Below are positions 25,742-34,763 of a stretch of 64,000 nt of DNA, piece after piece (position 1 is the stretch's first letter; each line of letters begins with the position of its first letter). The stretch is from Paramicrobacterium chengjingii. GTDB lineage: Bacteria > Actinomycetota > Actinomycetes > Actinomycetales > Microbacteriaceae. The stretch lies in assembly GCF_011751765.2 (NCBI RefSeq), contig NZ_CP061169.1, forward strand, positions 2,728,001 through 2,792,000. The letters run 5' to 3'. The notes beneath the pieces are model-generated. The model saw only the letters and a list, made by a program, of their open reading frames with translations, was not told the DNA's origin and made no database searches. The position numbers and the translations under genes were made by a program.

Positions 25742-27607
25742 CTACTTCTTCTCGTCCTCATCGTCGACAACCTCGGCGTCGACGACATCGTCGTCGGAGT
25801 TCTCGTCGGCAGCGGGCTCTTCGCCTGCGGCCTGAGCCTGCTCGCCTTCTGCCTGCGCCTGCGAGTAAATGGCCTCGCCGAGCTTCACCTGGCTTTCATT
25901 GAGCTTATCGAAGGCTGTCTTGACAGCATCCTCGTCTTCGCCGGCGAGAGCCGACTTGAGAGTGTCAACGTCTCCCTGCACCTCGGACTTGACGTCGTCG
26001 GGCAGTTTGTCGTCGTTGTCCTTGATGAGCTTCTCGATCGAGAAGGCGAGCTGCTCCGCGCTGTTGCGCGTCTCAGCCTGTTCACGGCGCTGCTTGTCTT
26101 CGGCAGCATTCTCCTCGGCTTCGCGCACCATACGGTCGATGTCGTCCTTCGAGAGCGACGAACCACCCGTGATGGTCATCGACTGCTCGGTGCCCGTGCC
26201 CTTGTCCTTTGCGGACACGTGCACAATGCCGTTTGCGTCGATGTCGAAGGTGACCTCAACCTGGGGAACGCCACGAGGAGCCGGAGCGATGCCCGTGCCC
26301 GTCAACTCGAAGGTTCCGAGGTTCTTGTTGTCACGCGTGAACTCACGCTCGCCCTGGAATACCTGGATCGCGACCGACGGCTGGTTGTCGTCAGCGGTCG
26401 TGAAGGTTTCGCTTCGCTTGGTCGGAATGGCCGTGTTGCGCTCGATGAGCTTGGTCATCATTCCACCCTTGGTCTCGATACCGAGGCTCAGAGGGGTGAC
26501 GTCGATGAGCAGAACGTCCTTGCGCTCGCCCTTCAGAACACCGGCCTGGAGTGCGGCGCCGACGGCGACGACCTCATCGGGGTTGACGCCCTTGTTGGCG
26601 TCTTTACCGGTCTCCTTCTTCACGATCTCGGCAACGGCCGGCATACGCGTCGAGCCGCCGACGAGCACCACGTGCGCAATGTCGGAGACCTTGATTCCCG
26701 CCTCGCGAATGACATCAGAGAACGGCTTCTTCGTGCGCTCGAGCAGGTCGCTCGTCATGTTCTCGAACTGTGCGCGAGAGAGGGTCTCATCGAGGTTGGC
26801 TGGCCCGTTCTCTGTCAGCGACAGGTACGGCAGCTGGATGCTCGTGCTCGTCGAGCTGGAGAGCTCCTTCTTCGCCTGCTCGGCAGCTTCCTTGAGGCGC
26901 TGCTTGGCGATCTTGTCGTTCGAGACATCGACGCCGGTCGACTCCTTGAACTTGGTGATCAGCCAGTCGACGACGCGCTGGTCCCAGTCGTCTCCACCGA
27001 GGCGGTTGTCACCGGAGGTGGAGCGCACCTGGATTGTCGAGAAGTCGTCGTCCTTGCCCACTTCCAGAAGTGAGACGTCAAACGTTCCGCCACCGAGGTC
27101 GAAGACGAGAATCAGCTCGTCCTCCTTGCCTTTGTCGAGCCCGTAGGCGAGAGCGGCGGCAGTTGGCTCGTTGATGATGCGCAGCACATTGAGGCCAGCG
27201 ATCTCGCCGGCTTCCTTCGTCGACTGGCGCTCGGCGTCGTTGAAGTACGCAGGAACCGTGATGACCGCGTCGGTAACGGTGTCGCCAAGGTACTGCTCGG
27301 CATCGCGCTTCAGCTTCTGCAGAATACGAGCCGAGATCTCCTGGGCCGTGTACTTCTTGTCGTCGACGGGGAACGACCAGTCGGTGCCCATGTGGCGCTT
27401 CACCGATGCGATTGTGCGATCGACGTTCGTGACAGCCTGGCGCTTCGCGGTCTCACCGACGAGCACCTCGTTGTCTTTGGTGAATGCGACAACCGAGGGG
27501 GTTGTGCGCATGCCCTCGGCGTTGGCAATGACGGTGGGTTCGCCACCCTCAAGAACGCTCACCACCGAGTTGGTGGTTCCGAGGTCGATTCCTACTGCAC
27601 GTGACAT
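25742..27607 (-). CDS. dnaK: DnaK (Hsp70) chaperone
   Basis: 621 aa, full length. Nucleotide-binding domain begins [31 protein letters not shown] [34 protein letters not shown]. Linker [14 protein letters not shown] marks the substrate domain, then a helical lid and an acidic tail. First gene of the dnaK-grpE-dnaJ-hspR operon, with an HspR-controlled promoter 100 bases upstream. It also acts as HspR co-repressor, closing the feedback loop. Confidence 0.99.
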   Translation of the reverse strand: MSRAVGIDLGTTNSVVSVLEGGEPTVIANAEGMRTTPSVVAFTKDNEVLVGETAKRQAVTNVDRTIASVKRHMGTDWSFPVDDKKYTAQEISARILQKLKRDAEQYLGDTVTDAVITVPAYFNDAERQSTKEAGEIAGLNVLRIINEPTAAALAYGLDKGKEDELILVFDLGGGTFDVSLLEVGKDDDFSTIQVRSTSGDNRLGGDDWDQRVVDWLITKFKESTGVDVSNDKIAKQRLKEAAEQAKKELSSSTSTSIQLPYLSLTENGPANLDETLSRAQFENMTSDLLERTKKPFSDVIREAGIKVSDIAHVVLVGGSTRMPAVAEIVKKETGKDANKGVNPDEVVAVGAALQAGVLKGERKDVLLIDVTPLSLGIETKGGMMTKLIERNTAIPTKRSETFTTADDNQPSVAIQVFQGEREFTRDNKNLGTFELTGTGIAPAPRGVPQVEVTFDIDANGIVHVSAKDKGTGTEQSMTITGGSSLSKDDIDRMVREAEENAAEDKQRREQAETRNSAEQLAFSIEKLIKDNDDKLPDDVKSEVQGDVDTLKSALAGEDEDAVKTAFDKLNESQVKLGEAIYSQAQAEGEQAQAAGEEPAADENSDDDVVDAEVVDDEDEKK

Positions 27608-27686
27608 GTGTTTTCTCCTTCTGACCAGCCAGGTCTCTTGGCATGGCGCGTCTGATGCGGGTGGGTAAAGTCATAAGGCACTCGTA

Positions 27687-27707
27687 GTTGAGTGCCTACG
27701 GCTCAAG
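27687..27707 (-). promoter_or_regulatory. Proximal HAIR of the dnaK operon
   Basis: GTTGAGT (27687-27693), 7-bp spacer, GCTCAAG (27701-27707): two mismatches to the HAIR consensus CTTGAGT-N7-ACTCAAG. It abuts the dnaK -10 element, so HspR would occlude the start site. Confidence 0.85.
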
Positions 27708-27733
27708 TTTACTCGACACGGTCGCGCTGTCAA
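27706..27733 (-). promoter_or_regulatory. dnaK promoter
   Basis: On the minus strand TTGACA (complement of 27728-27733) and TAAACT (complement of 27706-27711) are separated by 16 bp. The -35 is a perfect sigma70-type hexamer. The -10 overlaps the proximal HAIR by two bases. Confidence 0.75.
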
Positions 27734-27748
27734 TTTCTCCCAGCCAAT

Positions 27749-27769
27749 CTTGAGCATACTTGACTCAAC
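27749..27769 (-). promoter_or_regulatory. Distal HAIR of the dnaK operon
   Basis: CTTGAGC (27749-27755), 7-bp spacer, ACTCAAC (27763-27769), with one mismatch in each arm. It lies upstream of the -35, centred 62 bp from the proximal HAIR, close to six helical turns, which would allow cooperative HspR binding across the promoter. Confidence 0.85.
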
Positions 27770-28002
27770 TTTCTGGCGAGCGGTTTTGTTCCGTATCATC
27801 GAGGCGGTGCTGTGGATATCTCGCTGCATGCACGACGAACGCACCGCTGTGCAGACGATCACCCTTGTCCTCGGTTCAGATTGCGCACTGCAACGCCGCG
27901 CGCGAATCATAAGCGTCGTGCTCCACCAGATCCGCAGGTCTATTACGCTTATTTCGTGACCCCGATGGGTGCGGTCACTGTCTGTGACGAGAGGATGCTG
28001 CG

Positions 28003-29400
28003 ATGCACGTCGAGTGGTGGAGCATCCTCCCCTTTGTTGCTCTGCTGCTGTGCATTGCCGTTCTCCCGCTGATTCCCGCGACCGAGAAGGCGTGGGACCA
28101 CAACCTGGTCAAGCTCATTGTGGCGCTTGTGCTCGGTGTGCCGATCGCTCTGTGGTTCACCTTCGCCGGTCACCAGGGCATCGTCACCGGTGCCCTCATC
28201 GAGTACTCGCAGTTCATCGTGCTGCTCGGCTCGCTATTCGTCGCCTCAGGCGGCATCTTCCTCTCTGGCGACATCAAAGCCACGCCGCGCAACAATACGA
28301 TCTTTCTCGCCATCGGCGGCGTTCTCGCATCGTTTATCGGAACAACCGGCGCGGCAATGCTGCTCATCCGCCCGATTCTCAATACCAACCAGGAGCGCAA
28401 GCACCGCGTTCATACGGTGGTCTTCACGATCTTCATCGTTGCCAACTGCGGCGGGTTGCTGACACCTCTCGGTGACCCGCCACTCTTTCTCGGGATGCTT
28501 CGAGGAGTACCGTTCGAATGGACACTCGGCCTCTGGCCTTATTGGCTGTTCGTCAATGTGATGCTTCTTCTGACGTTCTATGCGCTCGACAAGCGTTCCT
28601 ACGCGACCGAGTCGGCGGAGACAATTGAAAACGACAACGCTGCGCAGACCAAATTGGGCCTGCGCGGTGGCAGCGGCCTCCTGTTTCTCGCCGTTATCAT
28701 CGTCGCCGTTGCCTTTGTGCCGTCCGTTGATGCACATGCAATTGAGCACGGCACCGCCGAGTTCGCCGATTGCATTCCCTGGCGCGAAATCGTCATGATT
28801 GCCGCGGCTGTCGGATCGCTCCTCATCGGCAATCGCGCCGCCCGCTACGTTGACAACAAGTTCACGTGGGCACCGATTCTCGAGGTAGCGGCACTCTTCA
28901 TCGGAATCTTCCTCACTATGATGCCCGCGCTCGAATACCTCGGACAGGTTGCGCCCAAGCTGCCGCTCACGAACATCACTCTGTTCATCTTCTCTGGTGG
29001 GCTCTCCTCTGTGCTCGACAACGCTCCCACATACGCAACGTTCTTCGAGATGGCATCGCACGTCGATGGCCAGAACCTGGTGGCCGGAGTGCCCGAGATT
29101 CTCCTCATCGCCATCTCCCTCGGTTCGGTGCTGGGCGGGGCGATGACCTACATCGGCAACGGCCCCAACTTCATGACTAAGTCGGTCGCAGACTCGGCCG
29201 GAGTCTCGATGCCAAGCTTTGGTGGTTACATTCGCTGGTCGCTCACATACCTCGCTCCCGTGCTCGTTGCGATGGTGCTGATGTTTCTCACTGACGGCCT
29301 CTGGTGGAAGGTGCTCGGCCTTGTGCTGTCGCTTCTGCTTGTCGCACGAGCCGTCTGGATGATTGCGAAGCCAGCCAGGGAACGCACGCCGCAGGCCTGA
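28003..29400 (+). CDS. NhaD-like sodium:proton antiporter
   Basis: 465 aa, ATG 28003 behind GAGAGGA. About 12 transmembrane helices. Ion-transporter-superfamily signatures: ASGGIFLSGDIKATPRNNT, FIGTTGAAMLLIRPIL, NCGGLLTPLGDPPLFLGMLR, and GGLSSVLDNAPTYATFFE, with the conserved DNAPT and GDPP that mark NhaD/ArsB-type exchangers. Likely exports Na+ in exchange for protons. Divergent from dnaK, so possibly stress-linked, but no regulatory evidence beyond position. Confidence 0.88.
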   Translation: MHVEWWSILPFVALLLCIAVLPLIPATEKAWDHNLVKLIVALVLGVPIALWFTFAGHQGIVTGALIEYSQFIVLLGSLFVASGGIFLSGDIKATPRNNTIFLAIGGVLASFIGTTGAAMLLIRPILNTNQERKHRVHTVVFTIFIVANCGGLLTPLGDPPLFLGMLRGVPFEWTLGLWPYWLFVNVMLLLTFYALDKRSYATESAETIENDNAAQTKLGLRGGSGLLFLAVIIVAVAFVPSVDAHAIEHGTAEFADCIPWREIVMIAAAVGSLLIGNRAARYVDNKFTWAPILEVAALFIGIFLTMMPALEYLGQVAPKLPLTNITLFIFSGGLSSVLDNAPTYATFFEMASHVDGQNLVAGVPEILLIAISLGSVLGGAMTYIGNGPNFMTKSVADSAGVSMPSFGGYIRWSLTYLAPVLVAMVLMFLTDGLWWKVLGLVLSLLLVARAVWMIAKPARERTPQA

Positions 29401-29410
29401 GTCGGATGCC

Positions 29411-29419
29411 TGTGGATAA
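29411..29419 (-). promoter_or_regulatory. Isolated DnaA-box match before the lipoprotein gene
   Basis: TGTGGATAA at 29411-29419 is a second exact DnaA-box complement, 40 bases before the lipoprotein start. Isolated; chance or a local DnaA-responsive promoter. Confidence 0.3.
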
Positions 29420-29458
29420 CTTCCACGCGGGAGCCCCGATTTTTCTACGCTATTCCGT

Positions 29459-30016
29459 ATGCGTTTCTCGAGGGCCTGGCGTGCGGTGGTGACGCTCGCA
29501 TGTGTCGGCGCGCTCGCCCTGGGTGTGACTGCCTGTGTCCCCTCCGAGCCCAAGCCAACGCCGACTCCAACGAAAACGGCGATTTTCGCCAGCGAAGACG
29601 AGGCGCTGCAGGCGGCGGTCGATGTCTACCAGCAGTTCAACGCGGTTCTTGACGGAATTAGTCAATCTAGTAAACCATCTCCAGACGAGTTGAAACCACT
29701 TGTATCCGCAGATTTCTATTCGAGGATCTCAAACGATCTGACCAATTCGAATGATGGGGAATACACCATCGGCAGTTCTGCGTTTCGCGATCAAAAGCTG
29801 ATTTCGGTCTCACAATCGAAGGAAGACGCCACCATTTCGATCGGTATCTGTCGGGACTTGACCCACGTCAAGGTCTACGACGCAAGTGGCGCAGACATTA
29901 CAGAATCACGCAAGGTAGACGTTGTTCCATTGGAGGTCTCCTTTGTGTGGAATACAGATGATTCCCGACTCGTAATAGATGGATTGGACGCATGGCACGA
30001 GTCAGAATCCTGCTAA
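29459..30016 (+). CDS. Secreted lipoprotein of unknown function
   Basis: 185 aa. Signal peptide with lipobox LGVTAC, lipid-attached Cys26, then a Pro/Thr-rich spacer (PTPTPTKTAI). The mature part is a compact alpha/beta domain from about 45 (SEDEALQAAVDVYQQFNAVL) to the end, with one CxDL-type Cys in IGICRDLTHVKVYDASGAD, recalling SnoaL/NTF2-like lipoproteins, though I cannot assign it. The last 25 bases overlap the next gene, so both are co-translated. From about 29650 the DNA becomes AT-rich, unlike the signal-peptide part. Confidence 0.8.
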   Translation: MRFSRAWRAVVTLACVGALALGVTACVPSEPKPTPTPTKTAIFASEDEALQAAVDVYQQFNAVLDGISQSSKPSPDELKPLVSADFYSRISNDLTNSNDGEYTIGSSAFRDQKLISVSQSKEDATISIGICRDLTHVKVYDASGADITESRKVDVVPLEVSFVWNTDDSRLVIDGLDAWHESESC

Positions 30017-30792
30017 TTGTTGGGGTAATCGTCGCTTTCAGTCTGTTCCCAACGTCTGCTCAAGCTGCGAGTTGCACTGAGTTGGACTATGCCAATGGGG
30101 ATTGTGTCGCCGATGGAGACACAATCGAGGTTGGTGGGGACAAGACTGATCCTGGCAACGGCGGATCAGATGGGCGCGATGACGGCGGCGGGGGCGGCAG
30201 CGACAACTCTGGTGGCGACAACGGCGATGGGGACGCTAACGGCAAGCCAAAGGCTCATCTTGAGTTTCCATGCCAGTTCGTGGGCACCTGCCCTGACGAG
30301 GGCTCCGATCCAATCACCATTCACGACCTCGCGTCGTTCACCCCCGAGCAGGCTCACGTGACCATGGAGCCAGACGGATGGATGATCGTTGGACTGCCCG
30401 CGAACTTCTACGCAGACGCCGATGTGAACACAGACTCGGGAGAACTGTTCGACTTTCCGATCACCGTACGGTTCACGCCCACCAGCTACAGCTGGTCATG
30501 GGGAGACGGATCATCCTCGACCACCGACAGTGGCGGCAGCTCGTGGAAGGACCTCGGAGTGAAAGAGTTCACCGCCACGGCGACGAGCCATACGTTCACG
30601 GAGAAGGGCACGTATACGGTGTCGCTAACCGTGAACTACTCCGTGGAGATCAAGACGTCGGGTACAGGCTGGCTTCCGGTTCAAGGAACACTGACGAAGG
30701 CAGCATCCGGAGTCACCGCCATCGCCACTACTGCCAACTCCGTCATTGTCGACAAGGAGTGCAACCGCAATCCTTCCGGCCCCGGATGCTGA
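29992..30792 (+). CDS. Secreted PKD-domain protein
   Basis: 266 aa. N-terminal signal peptide ending near SAQAAS, a Gly/Asp/Asn-rich linker at about 45-85, then a conserved mid-region (ITIHDLASFTPEQAHVTMEP) and a PKD fold: SYSWSWGDGSSSTT, ATSHTFTEKGTYTVSLTVNY, with the classic WDFGDG-like and HTYxxPGxYTV-like strands. No sorting signal or membrane anchor is seen. Starts inside the lipoprotein gene in another frame; the pair is probably exported and works together at the cell surface. Confidence 0.8.
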   Translation: MARVRILLIVGVIVAFSLFPTSAQAASCTELDYANGDCVADGDTIEVGGDKTDPGNGGSDGRDDGGGGGSDNSGGDNGDGDANGKPKAHLEFPCQFVGTCPDEGSDPITIHDLASFTPEQAHVTMEPDGWMIVGLPANFYADADVNTDSGELFDFPITVRFTPTSYSWSWGDGSSSTTDSGGSSWKDLGVKEFTATATSHTFTEKGTYTVSLTVNYSVEIKTSGTGWLPVQGTLTKAASGVTAIATTANSVIVDKECNRNPSGPGC

Positions 30793-30793
30793 A

Positions 30794-31153
30794 TTAGTTT
30801 CGACGATTGCGGACGGAAGCGGCGACACCGGCAACGACAAGCAGCGCACCGAGGACGACGAGCGCGGTGATCGTCAGTGCGACCACGTCGACAGTGATTG
30901 TGGGGATGGCGAGTACCGCCATGACAACAGCGAAGACCAGGAGGATGATGCCCCAGAAGATCGTGCCGAAGATCGGCGCTCTGCGCGTCGACGCGGTCGC
31001 CGCGGCATCCGGACCTGACCCAGACTGCGGCCGATACGTAGGCTCGGACGCGAACGGAGCTGTCGAGCCGGTCTCCGGTTGAGAGAACAAGGACTCGGCC
31101 GGCTCAGTGCCGTCGGTATCTTTGCGATCTGGCGATGACGGTTCGGTACTCAT
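30794..31153 (-). CDS. Small two-helix membrane protein in the PspC operon
   Basis: 119 aa. About 58 disordered residues, then two transmembrane helices (IFGTIFWGIILLVFAVVMAV and ALTITALVVLGALLVVAGVA) and a basic end SVRNRRN. Overlaps the PspC-domain gene stop by 4 bases (ATGA), so it is the distal gene of that operon. Function unknown; small helical-hairpin proteins often accompany PspC-Toastrack proteins. Confidence 0.75.
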   Translation of the reverse strand: MSTEPSSPDRKDTDGTEPAESLFSQPETGSTAPFASEPTYRPQSGSGPDAAATASTRRAPIFGTIFWGIILLVFAVVMAVLAIPTITVDVVALTITALVVLGALLVVAGVAASVRNRRN

Positions 31154-32712
31154 GGTGTCTTCCTTACTGTGACGTCGGCTGTGCCGAACATGACGCGCAC
31201 GTGCACTGTTGTGATGTCGGAGTCGGCGGCGCTCTCCGCCGCATCGGATTGGATGACGGCCGAGGGAAAGAGCCCGCTTGGCGTGCCATTGGCATCGTCG
31301 ACTCCATTGGAATTAAGCGTCGCGGCCGCCCCACTGAATCGAATCTCTATGGGCACGTCGTCTGGAATGACGACATCTGTCGTTCCGAACCCGAGCCACA
31401 GATCAATGTCGCCTCCCTCTGCCGACGTGTCGAGCTCGCGCAGGTCCAGAGTCGCCCGGCCGAAACCCACGACGTAGTTCTGCGACTGCGCGGACCCTAC
31501 CTCTGACACCCGCCACGTCGTGTCGCCGAATGCAGAGAAGTGCGACGCCTGCGGGACAATTCCGACGAACACGAGAGCGATGACCGCGACCGTCGAGAAG
31601 AATCCAAGTCCGCCGTTTTCACGGCCACGAATGCCCGCAATGATCGTGGCGACCGCAAGCACGACGAGGGCACCAGAGACTCCGAAGACAAGGGTGCTCT
31701 GTGTCCAGCCAAGACTGAGTGCCGCGAGGGCCGCGAGCGCACCGCCGACGACGGCGAGCCCCAAGCTGATGGCGATATAGCCGGCGCCGGGCTGACGCTC
31801 ACGCCAGCGGGCAGCATTCTCGGCACGGCGCTGCGCGTTCTCTCGCATGCGCGCTTCGTGCTGGGCGCGCGCGGCGGCCTGACGCTGCTGCGCAGCAACG
31901 TAACGATCGTTGGCGGGTGTCGATGCCCACGTCGGCCCGGATGTGTACCCGGGGTACGTCGCGTACGGCTCGCTCTGTGGCGCGGCATACGGAGGGCTCT
32001 GCGGCGGCTGCTCGTCCGCCGGTGGGGCGGGCGCGTCGTTCGCGGCATCCGCCGTTTCGGTGTGAGCCGCAGGCTCCGCGGATCCGTTGGTCCCGGCCGC
32101 AAAGCTTGCTTGTTGTTCACCCACAGGGCTGGTCGGACCGGTGGGGCCAGCCTGGCCGGAGCTCCAGTAATCGGTGTGCGTGCGGGGACCGTTGGGATCA
32201 TGAGGGCCGCGTTGTGATGCCTTTCGCGAGATCACCACGATTAGCCAGATGAATCCGGCCACGAGCACGATGATCCACCCAGCACGCAGCATGCCCTCAA
32301 GCCAGCCGGGCATTCCCCACCAGCCCGGCGTTCCCTGCCACCAAAGGCCCTGCGAGAACGGAACAAACATCAAGACGAGCAGCACGCCGATCGCTATCAA
32401 TGCGGGATCGAAGATTCCCTGCAGCATCCGTTCAACGTGAATGCGCCCCGTCGTGTCGGGCAGCAGCGCCCAGCCGACGGCGTATGCCAAGAAGATCGGG
32501 CCGCCAAGCAGCGCGACGATAATGGCAATTCCGCGCACCAGCATCGGGTCGAGCCCTGTGCGCTCTGCCACCCCTCCGCAGACACCGGCTACCCATTTGT
32601 CGTCTGTGCGACGCACATTGATGCCCCGGATCCAGTCGAAGAATCCACCCGGCGCGGACCACCCATTTGGGTTGGCCCCGGGCCGTTGCGATTGTCCATT
32701 GTCGTTCGTCAT
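31150..32712 (-). CDS. PspC-domain protein with C-terminal Toastrack/LiaF-like domain
   Basis: 520 aa. PspC domain at about 28-90 (KWVAGVCGGVAERTGLDPML, then LLGGPIFLAYAVGWALLPDT), a Pro/Ala/Gln-rich cytoplasmic linker at 165-290, three hydrophobic helices near 297-385 and a C-terminal beta-rich region (WRVSEVGSAQSQNYVVGFGR to VHVRVMFGTADVTVRKT) of the LiaF/DUF2154 'Toastrack' type. Such proteins pair with PspC-kinase/LuxR systems in envelope-stress sensing. Divergent from just such a kinase-regulator pair (32827-34703), with a shared 114-bp promoter region. Confidence 0.88.
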   Translation of the reverse strand: MTNDNGQSQRPGANPNGWSAPGGFFDWIRGINVRRTDDKWVAGVCGGVAERTGLDPMLVRGIAIIVALLGGPIFLAYAVGWALLPDTTGRIHVERMLQGIFDPALIAIGVLLVLMFVPFSQGLWWQGTPGWWGMPGWLEGMLRAGWIIVLVAGFIWLIVVISRKASQRGPHDPNGPRTHTDYWSSGQAGPTGPTSPVGEQQASFAAGTNGSAEPAAHTETADAANDAPAPPADEQPPQSPPYAAPQSEPYATYPGYTSGPTWASTPANDRYVAAQQRQAAARAQHEARMRENAQRRAENAARWRERQPGAGYIAISLGLAVVGGALAALAALSLGWTQSTLVFGVSGALVVLAVATIIAGIRGRENGGLGFFSTVAVIALVFVGIVPQASHFSAFGDTTWRVSEVGSAQSQNYVVGFGRATLDLRELDTSAEGGDIDLWLGFGTTDVVIPDDVPIEIRFSGAAATLNSNGVDDANGTPSGLFPSAVIQSDAAESAADSDITTVHVRVMFGTADVTVRKTP

Positions 32713-32748
32713 GGCTTAAGACTGCCAACCTGATCGGAACGACACCAT

Positions 32749-32760
32749 GGGGGTTCCCCC
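32749..32760. promoter_or_regulatory. Candidate operator between divergent PspC genes
   Basis: GGGGGTTCCCCC: five-base inverted arms around TT, centrally placed between the PspC gene (start 32712) and the PspC kinase (start 32827). A plausible site for the LuxR regulator encoded at 34035. Inferred from symmetry and position only. Confidence 0.4.
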
Positions 32761-32826
32761 TGAACCAACCCTGACATCACACCCCGAAGTACTCAATTCC
32801 CGCCCCGGAGATGCTTGGATTGTCCC

Positions 32827-34038
32827 ATGCAGACCGCCACAATCGTTCGACCGCGCTTGCGCGTGATCGGTGGCGTCTGCGCTGGGTTCGCCGAACACAC
32901 CGGAATTCCCGTGGGCGCTGTACGCGCTGTGACCGCAATTCTCACGCTCTGCGGAGGCGCGGGCTTGCTGCTCTACGCATGGCTCTGGGCGACAACTCCG
33001 ATCAGCGAGGGCCACACGCCCGTGAAGAATGTGCTCACCCGCCCCAACACTCAAGACGAGCGGGCGGATGCTGCGGGCTCGCGCGCGCCCGTGACAGAGA
33101 TTCTTCTCGGCATTGCCCTGCTTCTGGCCGGCGCCGCCATGATTGCGACTCGGCTGGGCGCTGATATTCCGCTCGCGTTCATCGTTCCCGCCGTCGTCGT
33201 GGTCGCCGGCGCCGGACTCGCCTGGCGGCAGTTCGACGGGCTGCGGCGCGGAAGAGTCGCCGGACGCTCGGCCCTCGTCGTTCGCGCCATGGGCGCCCTT
33301 GTACTCGTAGTGCTGGGTATTTTGCTGTTCTTCGTGACAGACAACGAGCCCAACATCTGGACTGTGTTTTTCGCAGCATCCGCTGTATTGCTCGGCGTCG
33401 CCGTGGTCGTGGCACCGTGGGTTCTGCGCCTAGCGCGCGACCTCGCCGACGAGCGCGCGGCGAGAGCCCGCGACATCGAGCGCTCGGAGGTGGCAGCGCA
33501 CCTGCACGACTCGGTGCTGCAGACTCTTGCCCTTATTCAGCAAAAGGCTGAGCCGGGCTCTGATGCATCGCGGTTGGCTCGCGCACAAGAACGCGAGCTG
33601 CGCGAGTGGCTCTTCGCCGAGAACGTCGGCGGGCCACTCGACCTTTCGGCTGAGCTGCGGCGAGCAGCATCCTCTCTTGAAAACGACTTCGCAGCCCGCA
33701 TCGATGTGATCACGACGGGCGTCGCGGTGCCCGAAGCGCCCGAGGGCCTGCTCGCGGCCGCGCGCGAAGCAATGCTGAACGCAGCCCAACACGCAGGCGG
33801 TACAGTGACCGTGTATTCCGAATCGTCGCCATCGAGCATCGAGATCTCGGTCTCGGATCGCGGCCCTGGATTCGACGTCGATGCGATTCCTGACGGACAT
33901 TTCGGAGTGCGCGAGTCGATCGTGGGACGCATGACTCGACTAGGCGGATCGGCGACGATTCGCCTAGGGCCCGGCGAAACCGGCACCGAGGTACTGTTGC
34001 GAATGCCATTCGCACAGGGAACGAAGGAGGACGCATGA
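32827..34038 (+). CDS. PspC-domain sensor histidine kinase
   Basis: 403 aa from ATG 32827, probably leaderless. Residues 8-60 are a PspC domain (RLRVIGGVCAGFAEHTGIPV) with a transmembrane helix, followed by four more helices to about 200. HisKA_3-like His227 in EVAAHLHDSVLQTLALIQQK, then HATPase_c with AAREAMLNAAQHAGG, DRGPGF and HFGVRESIVGRM. The fusion of PspC to the kinase makes this a membrane-stress sensor. Overlaps the response regulator gene by 4 bases. Confidence 0.92.
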   Translation: MQTATIVRPRLRVIGGVCAGFAEHTGIPVGAVRAVTAILTLCGGAGLLLYAWLWATTPISEGHTPVKNVLTRPNTQDERADAAGSRAPVTEILLGIALLLAGAAMIATRLGADIPLAFIVPAVVVVAGAGLAWRQFDGLRRGRVAGRSALVVRAMGALVLVVLGILLFFVTDNEPNIWTVFFAASAVLLGVAVVVAPWVLRLARDLADERAARARDIERSEVAAHLHDSVLQTLALIQQKAEPGSDASRLARAQERELREWLFAENVGGPLDLSAELRRAASSLENDFAARIDVITTGVAVPEAPEGLLAAAREAMLNAAQHAGGTVTVYSESSPSSIEISVSDRGPGFDVDAIPDGHFGVRESIVGRMTRLGGSATIRLGPGETGTEVLLRMPFAQGTKEDA

Positions 34039-34703
34039 CCGCAGAAGAAGAGCAGGGTCTTGCAACGCTCATCGTCGATGATCACTCGATCTTCCGTTCA
34101 GGGCTCCGCGCCGACTTGGCCAGCGACATCCACGTGGTCGGCGAGGCCGCGAGCGTCGACGAGGCGATCGCGCTCGTTACTCGACTCAAGCCTCGCGTCG
34201 TTCTTCTCGACGTGCACCTTCCCGGCGGCTCCGGTGGCGGAGGTGCCGAAGTCGTCACGCGCGCAGCACCAGCTTCACCCGAAACCCTGTTTCTGGCACT
34301 CAGCGTCTCGGATGCTGCCGACGACGTCGTGCGTGTTATCAGGGCCGGTGCCCGTGGGTACATCACCAAGAGCTCGTCCGGCGCCGATGTGTCGGATGCA
34401 GCACGGCGAGTCGCCGAGGGCGACGCCGTGTTCTCTCCCCGGCTCGCCGGATTCGTACTCGACGCGTTCGGCGCGATCAGCGGCGAAACCGCGCAGGCCG
34501 ACCATGAGCTTGATCGCCTCTCGAAACGGGAGCAGGAAGTCATGAGGCTCATCGCTCGCGGCTACGCATATAAAGAGGTGGCCGCAGATCTCTTCATCTC
34601 AATCAAGACCGTTGAGACCCACGTGTCGAGCGTGCTGCGCAAGCTGCAGCTGTCGTCACGCCACGAGCTCACTGCGTGGGCGCTGGAGCGAAAGTTGCTC
34701 TAA
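34035..34703 (+). CDS. LuxR-type response regulator of the PspC kinase
   Basis: 222 aa. Receiver with acidic pair DD at 15-16, phospho-acceptor Asp59 in VVLLDVHLPGG, and a Gly-rich insertion just after it (SGGGGAEVV). C-terminal LuxR helix-turn-helix: LSKREQEVMRLIARGYAYKE, then SIKTVETHVSSVLRKL. ATGA-coupled to its kinase. Expected targets are the divergent PspC operon and itself, through the inverted repeat at 32749-32760. Confidence 0.93.
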   Translation: MTAEEEQGLATLIVDDHSIFRSGLRADLASDIHVVGEAASVDEAIALVTRLKPRVVLLDVHLPGGSGGGGAEVVTRAAPASPETLFLALSVSDAADDVVRVIRAGARGYITKSSSGADVSDAARRVAEGDAVFSPRLAGFVLDAFGAISGETAQADHELDRLSKREQEVMRLIARGYAYKEVAADLFISIKTVETHVSSVLRKLQLSSRHELTAWALERKLL

Positions 34704-34763
34704 CCCTGGCACGGGCAGAACTCCCCCTCGGAACACTCCACGATGAAAGATAGGTTTAACGAT

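Larger units (their letters stand above)
27608..28002. other. 395-bp divergent intergenic region dnaK / NhaD-like gene
   Basis: Holds the dnaK promoter and two HAIR-like operators in its first 165 bases. The rest (27770-28002) has no gene that I can support; GAGAGGA at 27989-27995 serves the ATG at 28003. No RNA gene recognised. Confidence 0.6.

Noticed and set aside
22022..29419. Replication origin suggested by two exact DnaA boxes
   Set aside because: The boxes are 7 kb apart, single, and not next to dnaA, dnaN or an AT-rich element.
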